From Segatella copri (GTDB lineage Bacteria; Bacteroidota; Bacteroidia; Bacteroidales; Bacteroidaceae), in NCBI RefSeq assembly GCF_015074785.1, contig NZ_CP042464.1, forward strand, positions 2,915,001 to 2,979,000: DNA of 64,000 nucleotides, read 5' to 3'. Both the position numbers and the translations under genes were made by a program. Numbering within the stretch: the first letter of the stretch is position 1; each line of letters opens with the position of its first letter. Under the pieces are notes generated by a model. It worked only from the letters and a program-made list of their open reading frames with translations, was not told where the DNA came from and did not search any database. This document shows positions 43,721-51,774 of the stretch, piece by piece.

Positions 43721-43849
43721 CTGATGCAAAGATACGACGATTTTTGTCTATAAAGTCGTAAATTATACATTTTATGGTAGCGAAATATGATTTTTTCACC
43801 CATAAAAAACAAATTTTACCACCAATCTTATAATTTTCACCACATTATT

Positions 43850-44851
43850 CTACGATAGTGACAACATCTTTTCTATTGGTTTGACCGCTTTCTTCGCTAT
43901 TTCAGGAGCCACTTCAACTGTTGGCCAACCAAATTTCAATGCATTGTATATCTTCTTGAGCGTATTCATCTTCATATACTCACACTCGTTGCAGCTGCAA
44001 CCTACTCCACCCTCGCTTACCTCTGGAGGTACGGGATAGAAAATTACGTTAGGACAATTACGTACCAGCTCATGCAGGATACCAGCCTCTGTAGCGATAA
44101 TATACTCCTTGATTTCAGGATGCTCTTGGGCATAATGTAACATGGTGGCTGTAGAGCCCTTTACATCGGCTACAGCAAGTACTGGTGCCTTACACTCCAA
44201 GTGAGCCATCACAACAGCCTCAGGATGCTTCTGCTTCAGTTTAACTATAGCCTCTACAGAGAATTTCTCATGTACATGGCAACCACCGTTCCAAAGCAAC
44301 ATATTGCGGCCTGTAACGCTGTTTATATAGTTACCGAGATTATAGTCTGGACCAAAGATGATTTTTTCGTCCTGTGGAAAACTGTCAATCACCTTCTTAG
44401 CATTACCGCTTGTCACTACACAATCTGTCAGCGCCTTCACTGCAGCCGTGGTGTTTACATAACTCACAACCTTATATCCTGGATGCTCTTCCTTGTACTT
44501 TTTCAAATCCTCAGCCTTACAGCTGTCAGCAAGCGAGCAACCAGCATTCAAGTCAGGACAGATCACGGTTTTGTCAGGACTCAAGAGTTTGCATGTCTCA
44601 GCCATGAAGTGCACGCCACACATAACCATTACCTGGGCATCGGTTTCAGCTGCTTTACGAGCCAAAGCCAGAGAGTCGCCAACAAAGTCGGCGATGTCCT
44701 GAATCTCACCTACCGTATAGTAGTGGGCGAGGATAATAGCATCTTTCTCCTTGCAAAGCTTTCTGATTTCAGCTTTCAAGTCCAAGGCTTCGTCAACGGG
44801 TTCGTCAACGTATCCTTTCTCAATCCATTCTTTTTTCACCATAACATTCAT
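43850..44851 (-). CDS. nadA: Quinolinate synthase A
   Basis: 333 aa. [4Fe-4S] enzyme that condenses iminoaspartate with dihydroxyacetone phosphate to quinolinate in NAD synthesis. Substrate motifs AIILAHYYTVGEIQDIADF and VGDSLALAR are at 39-65. Cluster ligands are likely Cys 105 (NAGCSLAD), the Cys in ALTDCVVTSGNA and one in GVGCSCNECEYM. A second possible start is Met 4. No nadB or nadC adjoins it in this window. A minus-strand box TAACTTTG (45059-45052) may be its promoter, giving a leader through part of the DnaA-box cluster. Confidence 0.96.
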   Translation of the reverse strand: MNVMVKKEWIEKGYVDEPVDEALDLKAEIRKLCKEKDAIILAHYYTVGEIQDIADFVGDSLALARKAAETDAQVMVMCGVHFMAETCKLLSPDKTVICPDLNAGCSLADSCKAEDLKKYKEEHPGYKVVSYVNTTAAVKALTDCVVTSGNAKKVIDSFPQDEKIIFGPDYNLGNYINSVTGRNMLLWNGGCHVHEKFSVEAIVKLKQKHPEAVVMAHLECKAPVLAVADVKGSTATMLHYAQEHPEIKEYIIATEAGILHELVRNCPNVIFYPVPPEVSEGGVGCSCNECEYMKMNTLKKIYNALKFGWPTVEVAPEIAKKAVKPIEKMLSLS

Positions 44852-44906
44852 ATTATATTTCTTATTTTTTATTTTTTAAAAAGAGAATATAGAGATGATG
44901 ATATGC

Positions 44907-45235
44907 CGTGGATAAGTGGATAACATTCTGCATAAAAACTTGCGTATTTCGTTATCCAAGTCTTATTCCAGTTTATCCGCAGAGGCCTTTGAAATCTTTT
45001 TCTTGTCTCTTAATGCATTAACCGGTTTATCAACATTTCCCCAATTCGGTGCAAAGTTAATAAGTTTATATCTTTTTTCGGTCAAAAACTGCGAAAAAGT
45101 TTCTAAAAACTTAATAATATCTATGTGGATATCCTCTTTTCGTTGGTTTGAGATAGGTATGTGTGGATATTTACAAACTTATTAAAAAGTTATTATTGGG
45201 GTTTTCCGTACACTTATCCACGCTTTTGTGGAAAA
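44907..45235. other. Cluster of nine DnaA-box-like 9-mers (candidate origin or DnaA locus)
   Basis: Matches to TTATCCACA with one mismatch: 44907-44915 (-), 44915-44923 (-), 44973-44981 (+), 45027-45035 (+), 45124-45132 (-), 45162-45170 (-), 45214-45222 (+), 45227-45235 (-). A ninth, 44952-44960 (+), has two mismatches. AT-rich stretches lie between them (45056-45120). An exact box TGTGGATAA follows at 45812-45820 inside the next gene. No gene occupies 44852-45392. Confidence 0.6.
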
Positions 45236-45272
45236 CAAAAAAGAGCAGAAATCCATCAGGATATTCTGCTCT
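45234..45272 (-). terminator. Terminator of the heptosyltransferase-like gene
   Basis: Stem AGAGCAGAA/TTCTGCTCT (45242-45250, 45264-45272) extended by ATCC/GGAT with one bulge; on the minus strand it is followed by a T-rich run (45241-45234). Confidence 0.8.
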
Positions 45273-45392
45273 CTGGTCTGAGTTATTTATATGGTAGTTT
45301 TTGGTTATAGGATTTCCATCTGTTTCTTTCTATTCTATACCTATTTATATATAGGTTTCTGATATAATATTATATATAGAAGTTCTGATTCC

Positions 45393-46478
45393 CTATCTTT
45401 TGTTCAAAACAGAATCAATTTTTTCTGTTACCAGTTCAGGAGAGATATTCTTCATACATGCGAAGTCTCCCCTAGCGCAAGGCTTGTTACCATAGATACT
45501 GCAAGGGCGGCAAGGTAAGTCAAGCTGTACGGCATTGGCAGGATCCTGATGCCAGCCCATGAAACCTGCGTATGGATGGGTAGCTCCCCAGATGCTTACT
45601 ACAGGAGTGTTAACAAGCGATGCCAAGTGCATATTGGCACTATCCATGCTCACCATAACGTGCAGATGACTAATCAGGATGAGTTCCTGTTTCAATCCGT
45701 TAAGATGAGAAGAAGCGTTAATGAGCTGTGGATACTTCTCAGCCCAGTCGTTCATCACTGGTGTTTCGTCTTTACCTCCACCGAAAAGGAAGATATGAGC
45801 GTGTGGATGATTGTGGATAAGTCGCTGGATAACTTTTTCCATCAGTTGTATAGGATATATTTTTCCCTCGTGTGCAGCGAAGGGAGCAATACCAATCCAC
45901 GGCTCTGTTATATGCTTGTCTTCTAGTGAGATAGCATTCTCTCCTACTCCGAATACCTCCTGTGGTAAGATACTTAAATCTCCTTGTTTTCCATCCCCAT
46001 AGATAGATGTGAAATCCATGTGGATAGGATATCCAAGTTGTGCAAAAACATCAGCATAGTTTTGGAATGATGTAGGTTGCTGCACAAGTTTTTTACCATT
46101 AGAAGCTACCAGCTTGCGTTTTCCCTTGCGATGTTTGTCAATATGTGCAACCTTGAAGTTATCCAGGTTGAAGCGCATACGCAGATAATCGGAACGCAGC
46201 ACGCTATGTAAATCGGCAATTGCTGTAAACTGTTTGGCTATCAATCGGCGATAGAGTGCGTTGAGTCCTTTCACCCCTTTGTATTCCTCCTTGATATCAG
46301 CTTCCATAAAGCCAACGTTAGGAGCCAAGTCTTCAAAGAAAGGACGGGCAAAGGGACGACTGAGCACAGTAATTCTTACTTTCGGGTATTGTTTGGCCAA
46401 AGATTGAATTACAGGTACGGTCATGGCTACATCGCCCATGGCTGAAAATCTAATTACCAGGATATGCTCAGTTTTCAT
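45393..46478 (-). CDS. Glycosyltransferase family 9 (heptosyltransferase-like)
   Basis: 361 aa from the ATG at 46478 (MKTEHILVIRFSAMGDVAM). An upstream in-frame start at 46523 would cross an AT-rich repeat and is unlikely. GT-B fold of the ADP-heptose:LPS heptosyltransferase family. The RFSAMGDVAMTVPVI start and the C-terminal HLHVMVSMDSANMHLASLV and PVVSIWGATHPYAGF donor motifs are clear. Likely adds a core sugar to LPS. A CRPCSIYGNKPCARGDFACM segment has four Cys that are typical of Bacteroidetes members. Downstream of the DUF4254 gene, a common pairing. Confidence 0.9.
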   Translation of the reverse strand: MKTEHILVIRFSAMGDVAMTVPVIQSLAKQYPKVRITVLSRPFARPFFEDLAPNVGFMEADIKEEYKGVKGLNALYRRLIAKQFTAIADLHSVLRSDYLRMRFNLDNFKVAHIDKHRKGKRKLVASNGKKLVQQPTSFQNYADVFAQLGYPIHMDFTSIYGDGKQGDLSILPQEVFGVGENAISLEDKHITEPWIGIAPFAAHEGKIYPIQLMEKVIQRLIHNHPHAHIFLFGGGKDETPVMNDWAEKYPQLINASSHLNGLKQELILISHLHVMVSMDSANMHLASLVNTPVVSIWGATHPYAGFMGWHQDPANAVQLDLPCRPCSIYGNKPCARGDFACMKNISPELVTEKIDSVLNKR

Positions 46479-46489
46479 CGTTTTTTCTT

Positions 46490-46545
46490 CTATATATAAT
46501 ATAAGGTGAAAAAAGAGAGCCATACCTCTTATTATATAATAAGGT
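46490..46545. repeat. Two copies of the recurrent AT-rich palindromic element
   Basis: CTATATATAATATAAGGTG at 46490-46508 and a perfect 16-bp palindrome CTTATTATATAATAAG at 46528-46543 framed by ACCT and GT. Other intergenic copies: 1307-1323, 4902-4920, 7159-7177, 9397-9413, 14796-14814, 27559-27570 and 63649-63664. The shared core is ACCTTATTATATA or its complement. Confidence 0.8.
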
Positions 46546-46571
46546 ATATGCGCTCTCCTATTCTGTTTTTT

Positions 46572-47174
46572 TTATTTCTTGTAGAGTACAGGATTGGTTG
46601 AAGGATCGTTGTACATCTTCATCTGTCGGTAAACCTTCATGTATTTGCGTCCAGCCTCGATATCTTCCAAGAGTTGGTCGATAGCTGTAGAAAGGTCTAC
46701 CTGCTGTTCCAGGAGGACATCCAGTTTGGCTTGGCATTTCGCTTTGTGCTCAGCCGAAGCTTCTGGGCGTTCCACCTGCTCCTTCATGTGATAAATCTTG
46801 AGGGCAAGAATACTCAAGCGGTCAACAGCCCATGCAGGACTCTCAGTGTTGATGCGTGCATCATCCTGAACCTTCACGTCTTTGTATGTTTCGCGGAAGT
46901 AAGTATCGATTTGCTCAACGAGGTCTGTTCTGTCCTGGTTGCTCTTGTCGATTCTGCGCTTCAATACGAGTGCTTCAGCCGGGTCTATCTGAGGATCACG
47001 GATAATATCCTCGAAATGCCACTGTACAGTGTCAATCCAGCACTTCAGATAAAGGCAGTTCTCGATGCTACCTTCCTGATATGGATTATTGATTGGTGTA
47101 TCAATGTTGTCTTTGATATGATAATCGGCTATCGCCTGATTAAATATCTTATTGGCTTTTTCTGTAAATGTCAT
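46572..47174 (-). CDS. DUF4254 domain protein
   Basis: 200 aa, all-helical, cytoplasmic. The N-terminal TFTEKANKIFNQAIADYH, the ENCLYLKCWIDTVQWHFED segment and AVDRLSILALKIYHM are the parts I associate with DUF4254. Function unknown. In Bacteroidetes it commonly sits next to a GT9 glycosyltransferase, as here, so a role in LPS assembly is plausible but unproven. Confidence 0.82.
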   Translation of the reverse strand: MTFTEKANKIFNQAIADYHIKDNIDTPINNPYQEGSIENCLYLKCWIDTVQWHFEDIIRDPQIDPAEALVLKRRIDKSNQDRTDLVEQIDTYFRETYKDVKVQDDARINTESPAWAVDRLSILALKIYHMKEQVERPEASAEHKAKCQAKLDVLLEQQVDLSTAIDQLLEDIEAGRKYMKVYRQMKMYNDPSTNPVLYKK

Positions 47175-47204
47175 AATGGATTTAAATGTTTAATTAATAC
47201 CGTA

Positions 47205-47212
47205 CAAAAGTA
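47205..47212 (-). promoter_or_regulatory. -7 promoter box of the DUF4254 gene
   Basis: Minus-strand TACTTTTG, 30 nt before the start codon; no clear -33 box. Confidence 0.5.
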
Positions 47213-47314
47213 ACAAAATAATCTGAAACGACCAACAAAAAAGGAAAAAAATGCCAAAAATATGCACAATTAGGGGGTGTTTGTGCACAATAATGCACTT
47301 TTTTCGCCAAAATA

Positions 47315-47346
47315 TTTGTTTATCTCAAAAAAAAAGTGTTCCTTTG
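47315..47346 (+). promoter_or_regulatory. Promoter of acpP-fabF-rnc
   Basis: TTTG at 47315-47318, 20 nt, TTCCTTTG at 47339-47346 (one mismatch to TAnnTTTG). Leader about 47 nt. Confidence 0.62.
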
Positions 47347-47399
47347 CACCCAGATTTTTAATTAGAAATTGATTTATAAACATTTTAAAAGTTACAATT

Positions 47400-47636
47400 A
47401 TGTCAGAAATTGAAAGCAAAGTAAAGGCAATTATCGTTGATAAACTCGGTGTTGATGAGGCTGAAGTTAAGCCAGAGGCAAGCTTCACAAATGATCTTGG
47501 TGCAGATTCTTTGGATACTGTAGAGTTGATCATGGAGTTCGAGAAGGAGTTCTCTATCTCTATCCCAGACGATAAGGCTGAGAAGATTGCTACTGTAGGT
47601 GACGCTATCTCTTACATTGAGGAGAACGCTAAGTAA
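47400..47636 (+). CDS. acpP: Acyl carrier protein
   Basis: 78 aa, acidic four-helix carrier of fatty-acid intermediates. The phosphopantetheine attachment motif GADSLDTVE has Ser 37. Normal length. First gene of the acpP-fabF-rnc run, 22 bp before fabF, as in many bacteria. Confidence 0.98.
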   Translation: MSEIESKVKAIIVDKLGVDEAEVKPEASFTNDLGADSLDTVELIMEFEKEFSISIPDDKAEKIATVGDAISYIEENAK

Positions 47637-47658
47637 TTTAGCAGCTAAATTATACTAA

Positions 47659-48921
47659 ATGGAATTAAAGAGAGTTGTTGTAACAGGTCTCGGTGCTGTG
47701 ACTCCAGTTGGTAATACTCCTGAGGAAACTTGGGAGAGCCTCCTTGCTGGTAAGAGCGGTGCTGCGCCTATTACTCATTTCGATACAACCCTTTTCAAGA
47801 CCAAGTTCGCTTGCGAGGTTAAAGGCCTGAACATCAATGATTGGATTGATCGTAAGGAAGCTCGCAAGCTTGACCGTTATACCCAGTTGGCTATGATTGC
47901 TGCCATGCAGGGTGTAAAGGATGCTAATATCGATCTTGAGAAGGAAGACTTGAACAACGTTGGCGTTGTATTCGGTGTAGGTATCGGTGGTATCAAGACT
48001 TTCGAGGATGAGGTGAAGTACTATGGTACTCACGAGGAGAATGGTCCTAAGTTTAACCCATTCTTCATCCCTAAGATGATTGCAGATATCGCTTCAGGTC
48101 AGATTTCCATCCACTTTGGATTCCACGGACCAAACTACACTACTACATCTGCATGTGCTTCTTCAAGCAATGCATTGGCTGATGCCTTCAACCTGATTCG
48201 TTTGGGTAAGGCAAACATCATCGTTAGCGGTGGTGCAGAGGCTGCTATCTGCGCTTGTGGCGTAGGTGGTTTCAATGCTATGCATGCATTGTCAACACGT
48301 AATGATGACCCAGAGCATGCTTCACGTCCGTTCAGCGCAAGCCGTGATGGATTTATCATGGGCGAGGGTGCAGGTTGCTTGATTCTCGAGGAACTTGAGC
48401 ACGCTAAGGCTCGTGGTGCGAAGATTTATGCTGAGATGGTAGGTGAGGGCGAGAGTGCCGATGCTTATCACATCACAGCATCTCATCCTGAGGGTCTTGG
48501 TGCTAAGCTCGTTATGGAGCGTGCACTTGCTGATGCCAATCTGAAGCCAGAGGACATTGACTATATCAATGTTCACGGTACATCTACCCACGTAGGTGAT
48601 ATCTCAGAGGCTAAGGCTATCAAGGCTGTCTTCGGTGATGCAGCTTACAAGCTCAACATCAGTTCTACCAAGTCAATGACTGGTCACCTCCTTGGTGCTG
48701 CTGGTGCAGTAGAGGCTATGGCTTGTGTTCTTAGTGTGAAGAACGATATTGTTCCTCCTACTATCAACCACGAAGAGGGTGATGATGATCCAGAGCTCGA
48801 TTACAACTTGAACTTTACCTTCAACAAAGCTCAGAAGCGTGAGGTTCGTGCTGCATTGAGTAATACTTTCGGATTCGGCGGTCACAACTGCTGTGTAGTA
48901 TTCAAGAAGTATGCTGAATAA
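47659..48921 (+). CDS. fabF: 3-oxoacyl-ACP synthase II
   Basis: 420 aa, condensing enzyme of type II fatty-acid elongation. Catalytic Cys 166 is in TTTSACASSSNA; the two active-site His are in NVHGTSTHVGD and SMTGHLLGAAG. GFGGHN near the C-terminus is the usual loop. The end overlaps the rnc start by 11 bp, suggesting translational coupling. Confidence 0.98.
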   Translation: MELKRVVVTGLGAVTPVGNTPEETWESLLAGKSGAAPITHFDTTLFKTKFACEVKGLNINDWIDRKEARKLDRYTQLAMIAAMQGVKDANIDLEKEDLNNVGVVFGVGIGGIKTFEDEVKYYGTHEENGPKFNPFFIPKMIADIASGQISIHFGFHGPNYTTTSACASSSNALADAFNLIRLGKANIIVSGGAEAAICACGVGGFNAMHALSTRNDDPEHASRPFSASRDGFIMGEGAGCLILEELEHAKARGAKIYAEMVGEGESADAYHITASHPEGLGAKLVMERALADANLKPEDIDYINVHGTSTHVGDISEAKAIKAVFGDAAYKLNISSTKSMTGHLLGAAGAVEAMACVLSVKNDIVPPTINHEEGDDDPELDYNLNFTFNKAQKREVRAALSNTFGFGGHNCCVVFKKYAE

Positions 48922-49993
48922 TTTTATAGATAGGATAAAGCTCTCTTTCCGCAAGGATAAAGAGCTTTATTTGTCTTTATATGAAATCCTCGGTTTTTAT
49001 CCTCACGACATCAGCTACTACAAGATGGCGCTGTTGCACAAGAGCATCATGCACCGCAATTCTAAGGGAAAACCAGTGAACAACGAGCGGTTGGAGTTCT
49101 TGGGTGATGCGGTTTTGGATGCTGTAGTAGGAGATATCGTGTACCAGCATTTCCCTGGCAAGCGTGAGGGATTCCTTACCAATACCCGAAGCAAGTTAGT
49201 GCAGCGTGATACGCTGAATAAACTGGCACAGGAAATGGGCATCAACCAGCTGATTCTTTCTAATGGCCACAGTTCTTCTCATAACAGTTATATGGGAGGA
49301 AATGCGTTCGAAGCTTTGGTAGGTGCCATTTATCTGGACCGTGGTTACGATGCCTGCATGTATTTTATGCAGAAACGTATTCTGGCACAAATGATAAACA
49401 TCGATAAGGTGGCTTATAAGGAGGTTAACTTCAAGAGCAAACTCATCGAATGGAGCCAGAAAAACCGCGTGAAGCTGGATTTCGTTATGCTAGACCAGCA
49501 AAAAGACAAGAATGGTAGCCCGATTTTCACCTATCAGGTTGTACTCGAAGGTGTTGAAGGTGGAGTAGGAAAGGGCTATTCCAAGAAGGAAAGCCAGCAG
49601 GTGGCTTCTAAGACTAGCTTGGAAAAACTGCGCAAAGAACCACAGTATATTGATGCTGTGTTCACAGCTAAGGCTAACCGCACCAAGATGGAAGAGGAAC
49701 CTGTTGAAAACGTGCCTAACACAGAAGTGAAAGACGATTTCATCATCTCGCAGGATGCTGATGCACAAAACGCACCGGTAGAGGAGAAGCACATCAATGT
49801 TTTCAAAGAGGAGGTTTTCACAGAGAAATCTGCCGAAACTGCCCAGAAAACTGAAGTGCAGGTCGAGGTGAAGGATGAAAAGAAGGAGAGTGATGAGTTC
49901 GATTTGAGCGACATCACGGCTCAGCCTAAGGAATTATCAAGAGAAGAGATTATTGCCGCTGCCGAAGCGGCTGCTTTCGGTAACGATGAGTAA
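48911..49993 (+). CDS. rnc: Ribonuclease III with a long acidic C-terminal tail
   Basis: 360 aa. Endonuclease for double-stranded RNA that processes rRNA and some mRNAs. The catalytic signature NERLEFLGDAVLD is at 58-70 and GNAFEALVGAIYLDRGYD near 137-154 carries the second acidic pair. The dsRNA-binding domain spans about 165-245 (FKSKLIEWSQKN, GVGKGYSKKESQQVASKTS). Residues ~250-360 are a low-complexity, Glu/Val/Lys-rich tail without homology that I can see (EEEPVENVPNTEVKDDF...). Typical RNase III ends soon after the dsRBD. Operon with acpP and fabF. Confidence 0.94.
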   Translation: MLNNFIDRIKLSFRKDKELYLSLYEILGFYPHDISYYKMALLHKSIMHRNSKGKPVNNERLEFLGDAVLDAVVGDIVYQHFPGKREGFLTNTRSKLVQRDTLNKLAQEMGINQLILSNGHSSSHNSYMGGNAFEALVGAIYLDRGYDACMYFMQKRILAQMINIDKVAYKEVNFKSKLIEWSQKNRVKLDFVMLDQQKDKNGSPIFTYQVVLEGVEGGVGKGYSKKESQQVASKTSLEKLRKEPQYIDAVFTAKANRTKMEEEPVENVPNTEVKDDFIISQDADAQNAPVEEKHINVFKEEVFTEKSAETAQKTEVQVEVKDEKKESDEFDLSDITAQPKELSREEIIAAAEAAAFGNDE

Positions 49994-50031
49994 ACTGTAT
50001 CTCTTTCCGGATAGGAAATACGATTTTACAG

Positions 50032-50080
50032 AAGACTCCCATAAGATGGTAAATATCGCCACTTATGGGAGTCTTTTGTG
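50032..50080 (+). terminator. Terminator after rnc
   Basis: Perfect 14-bp stem AAGACTCCCATAAG (50032-50045)/CTTATGGGAGTCTT (50062-50075), 16-nt loop, short T-run. Confidence 0.85.
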
Positions 50081-50164
50081 TTGTATATTTCCTTTTTGTA
50101 TACTTTATCTTACCCTTTTGTATTAAAAAATAGTAAAAACTTTCTCTATATCAAAAGTTTGATT

Positions 50165-50172
50165 TACTTTTG
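50165..50172 (+). promoter_or_regulatory. -7 promoter box of the GH3-like gene
   Basis: TACTTTTG, 28 nt before the ATG at 50201. It supports that start over an in-frame ATG at 50078, which lies upstream of the promoter and within the rnc terminator. Confidence 0.65.
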
Positions 50173-50200
50173 CATCTACTTAAATGATATATATCTAGAT

Positions 50201-51709
50201 ATGAGTTTAACAACGATAGTAAGTAACGTCTTCAAACCTCGGCAGAAGGAGTTGGAGAAGTATGTCTATGATGCAGAACATTTGCAGCATAAAGTGCTTA
50301 TGCACCTTATAAATAAAGGAAAAAATACTGAATATGGTGTCAAGCATTTATTAAATACCACCAACAGTTATGATAAATTTGCACAGAATATTCCTGTCAA
50401 TACCTACGAGGAGTTGAAGGGGGATATCGACCGTATGCGTCATGGCGAAAAGGATATTCTATGGCCGGGACTGGTAAAATGGTACGCCAAGTCATCTGGC
50501 ACCACCAACGATAAGAGTAAGTTTATCCCGGTTTCTCATGATGGCTTGCATGGCATTCATTATGCCGGAGGCTTTGATGCCGTAGCCTATTATCTGCGCA
50601 ATAATCCGAAGAGCAGACTCTTTGATGGCAAGAGCCTTATCTTAGGTGGAAGCCATTCGCCTAACTATAATGTGTCGGATAGTCTGGTGGGTGACCTGAG
50701 CGCTATCCTCATCGAAAATATCAATCCGCTTGCCAATCTGGTGCGTGTTCCTAAGAAGTCAACTGCTCTCCTGAGCGATTTCGAAGTGAAACGCGACCTT
50801 ATTGCCCGCGAAACGATGAATAAGAACGTAACCAATATCTCGGGTGTTCCAAGCTGGATGCTTAGTGTGCTGGTGCGTGTCATGGAACTTTCCGGCAAGA
50901 AGCATCTGGAAGAGGTATGGCCTAATCTGGAGGTATTCTTCCATGGCGGTATTGCCTTTACTCCTTACCGCAAGCAGTATGAACAGCTCATCACTTCGCC
51001 GAACATGCATTATATGGAGACTTATAATGCCAGCGAGGGATTCTTCGGACTGCAGGATGATCCGGCAGACCCAGCCATGTCGCTTATGATAGATTATGAT
51101 GTATTCTACGAGTTTATCCCTATGGACGAATTCGGCAGCGAGAATCCTACCGTTGTGCCTCTCTGGGGTGTTGAGGTAGGCAAGAACTACGCTATGATCA
51201 TCACCACTTCCTGTGGTTTGTGGCGCTATCTCATCGGCGATACGGTTCAGTTTACCAGCAAGAATCCTTATAAGTTTGTCATTACCGGCCGTACCAAGTA
51301 CTTTATTAATGCATTTGGCGAGGAACTGATCATGGATAATGCCGAGAAGGGATTGGCTTATGCCTGCGAGAAGACTGGTGCTCAGGTTTCTGATTATACC
51401 GCTGCGCCGGTTTATATGGACAGTAATGCCAAGTGCCGTCACCAGTGGCTCATAGAGTTCTCTCAGGAGCCAGCCAGCCTCGATGAATTTGCCAGTCTGT
51501 TAGACCAGAAGCTGCAGGAAATCAACAGCGATTACGAGGCCAAGCGCTTTCACGACGTTACCCTCCAGCATCTGGAGATAGTGAAGGCCAAGCCGGGACT
51601 CTTCAATGAATGGCTGAAGAGCAAGGGCAAGTTAGGTGGACAGCATAAGATTCCACGCTTGAGCAACAGCCGCAAGAACATTGATGAGATGCTCATGATG
51701 AACAAATAA
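50201..51709 (+). CDS. GH3 (auxin-responsive promoter) family adenylating enzyme
   Basis: 502 aa (MSLTTIVSNVFKPRQKELE). Member of the ANL adenylate-forming superfamily named after plant GH3 acyl-amido synthetases. The ATP-binding Ser/Thr-rich motif AKSSGTTNDKSKFIPVS is near residue 98. MHYMETYNASEGFFGLQ and GLWRYLIGDTVQF are further family motifs. Bacterial members presumably activate a carboxylic acid, but the substrate is not known. Common in Bacteroidetes. Probably cotranscribed with the next two genes. Confidence 0.88.
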   Translation: MSLTTIVSNVFKPRQKELEKYVYDAEHLQHKVLMHLINKGKNTEYGVKHLLNTTNSYDKFAQNIPVNTYEELKGDIDRMRHGEKDILWPGLVKWYAKSSGTTNDKSKFIPVSHDGLHGIHYAGGFDAVAYYLRNNPKSRLFDGKSLILGGSHSPNYNVSDSLVGDLSAILIENINPLANLVRVPKKSTALLSDFEVKRDLIARETMNKNVTNISGVPSWMLSVLVRVMELSGKKHLEEVWPNLEVFFHGGIAFTPYRKQYEQLITSPNMHYMETYNASEGFFGLQDDPADPAMSLMIDYDVFYEFIPMDEFGSENPTVVPLWGVEVGKNYAMIITTSCGLWRYLIGDTVQFTSKNPYKFVITGRTKYFINAFGEELIMDNAEKGLAYACEKTGAQVSDYTAAPVYMDSNAKCRHQWLIEFSQEPASLDEFASLLDQKLQEINSDYEAKRFHDVTLQHLEIVKAKPGLFNEWLKSKGKLGGQHKIPRLSNSRKNIDEMLMMNK

Positions 51710-51774
51710 AACAAGCAGCATGCTTCTTCCGTCTGAAGTTGAAGTGATGCTGCGATATTAAGAAGATATAAAGA

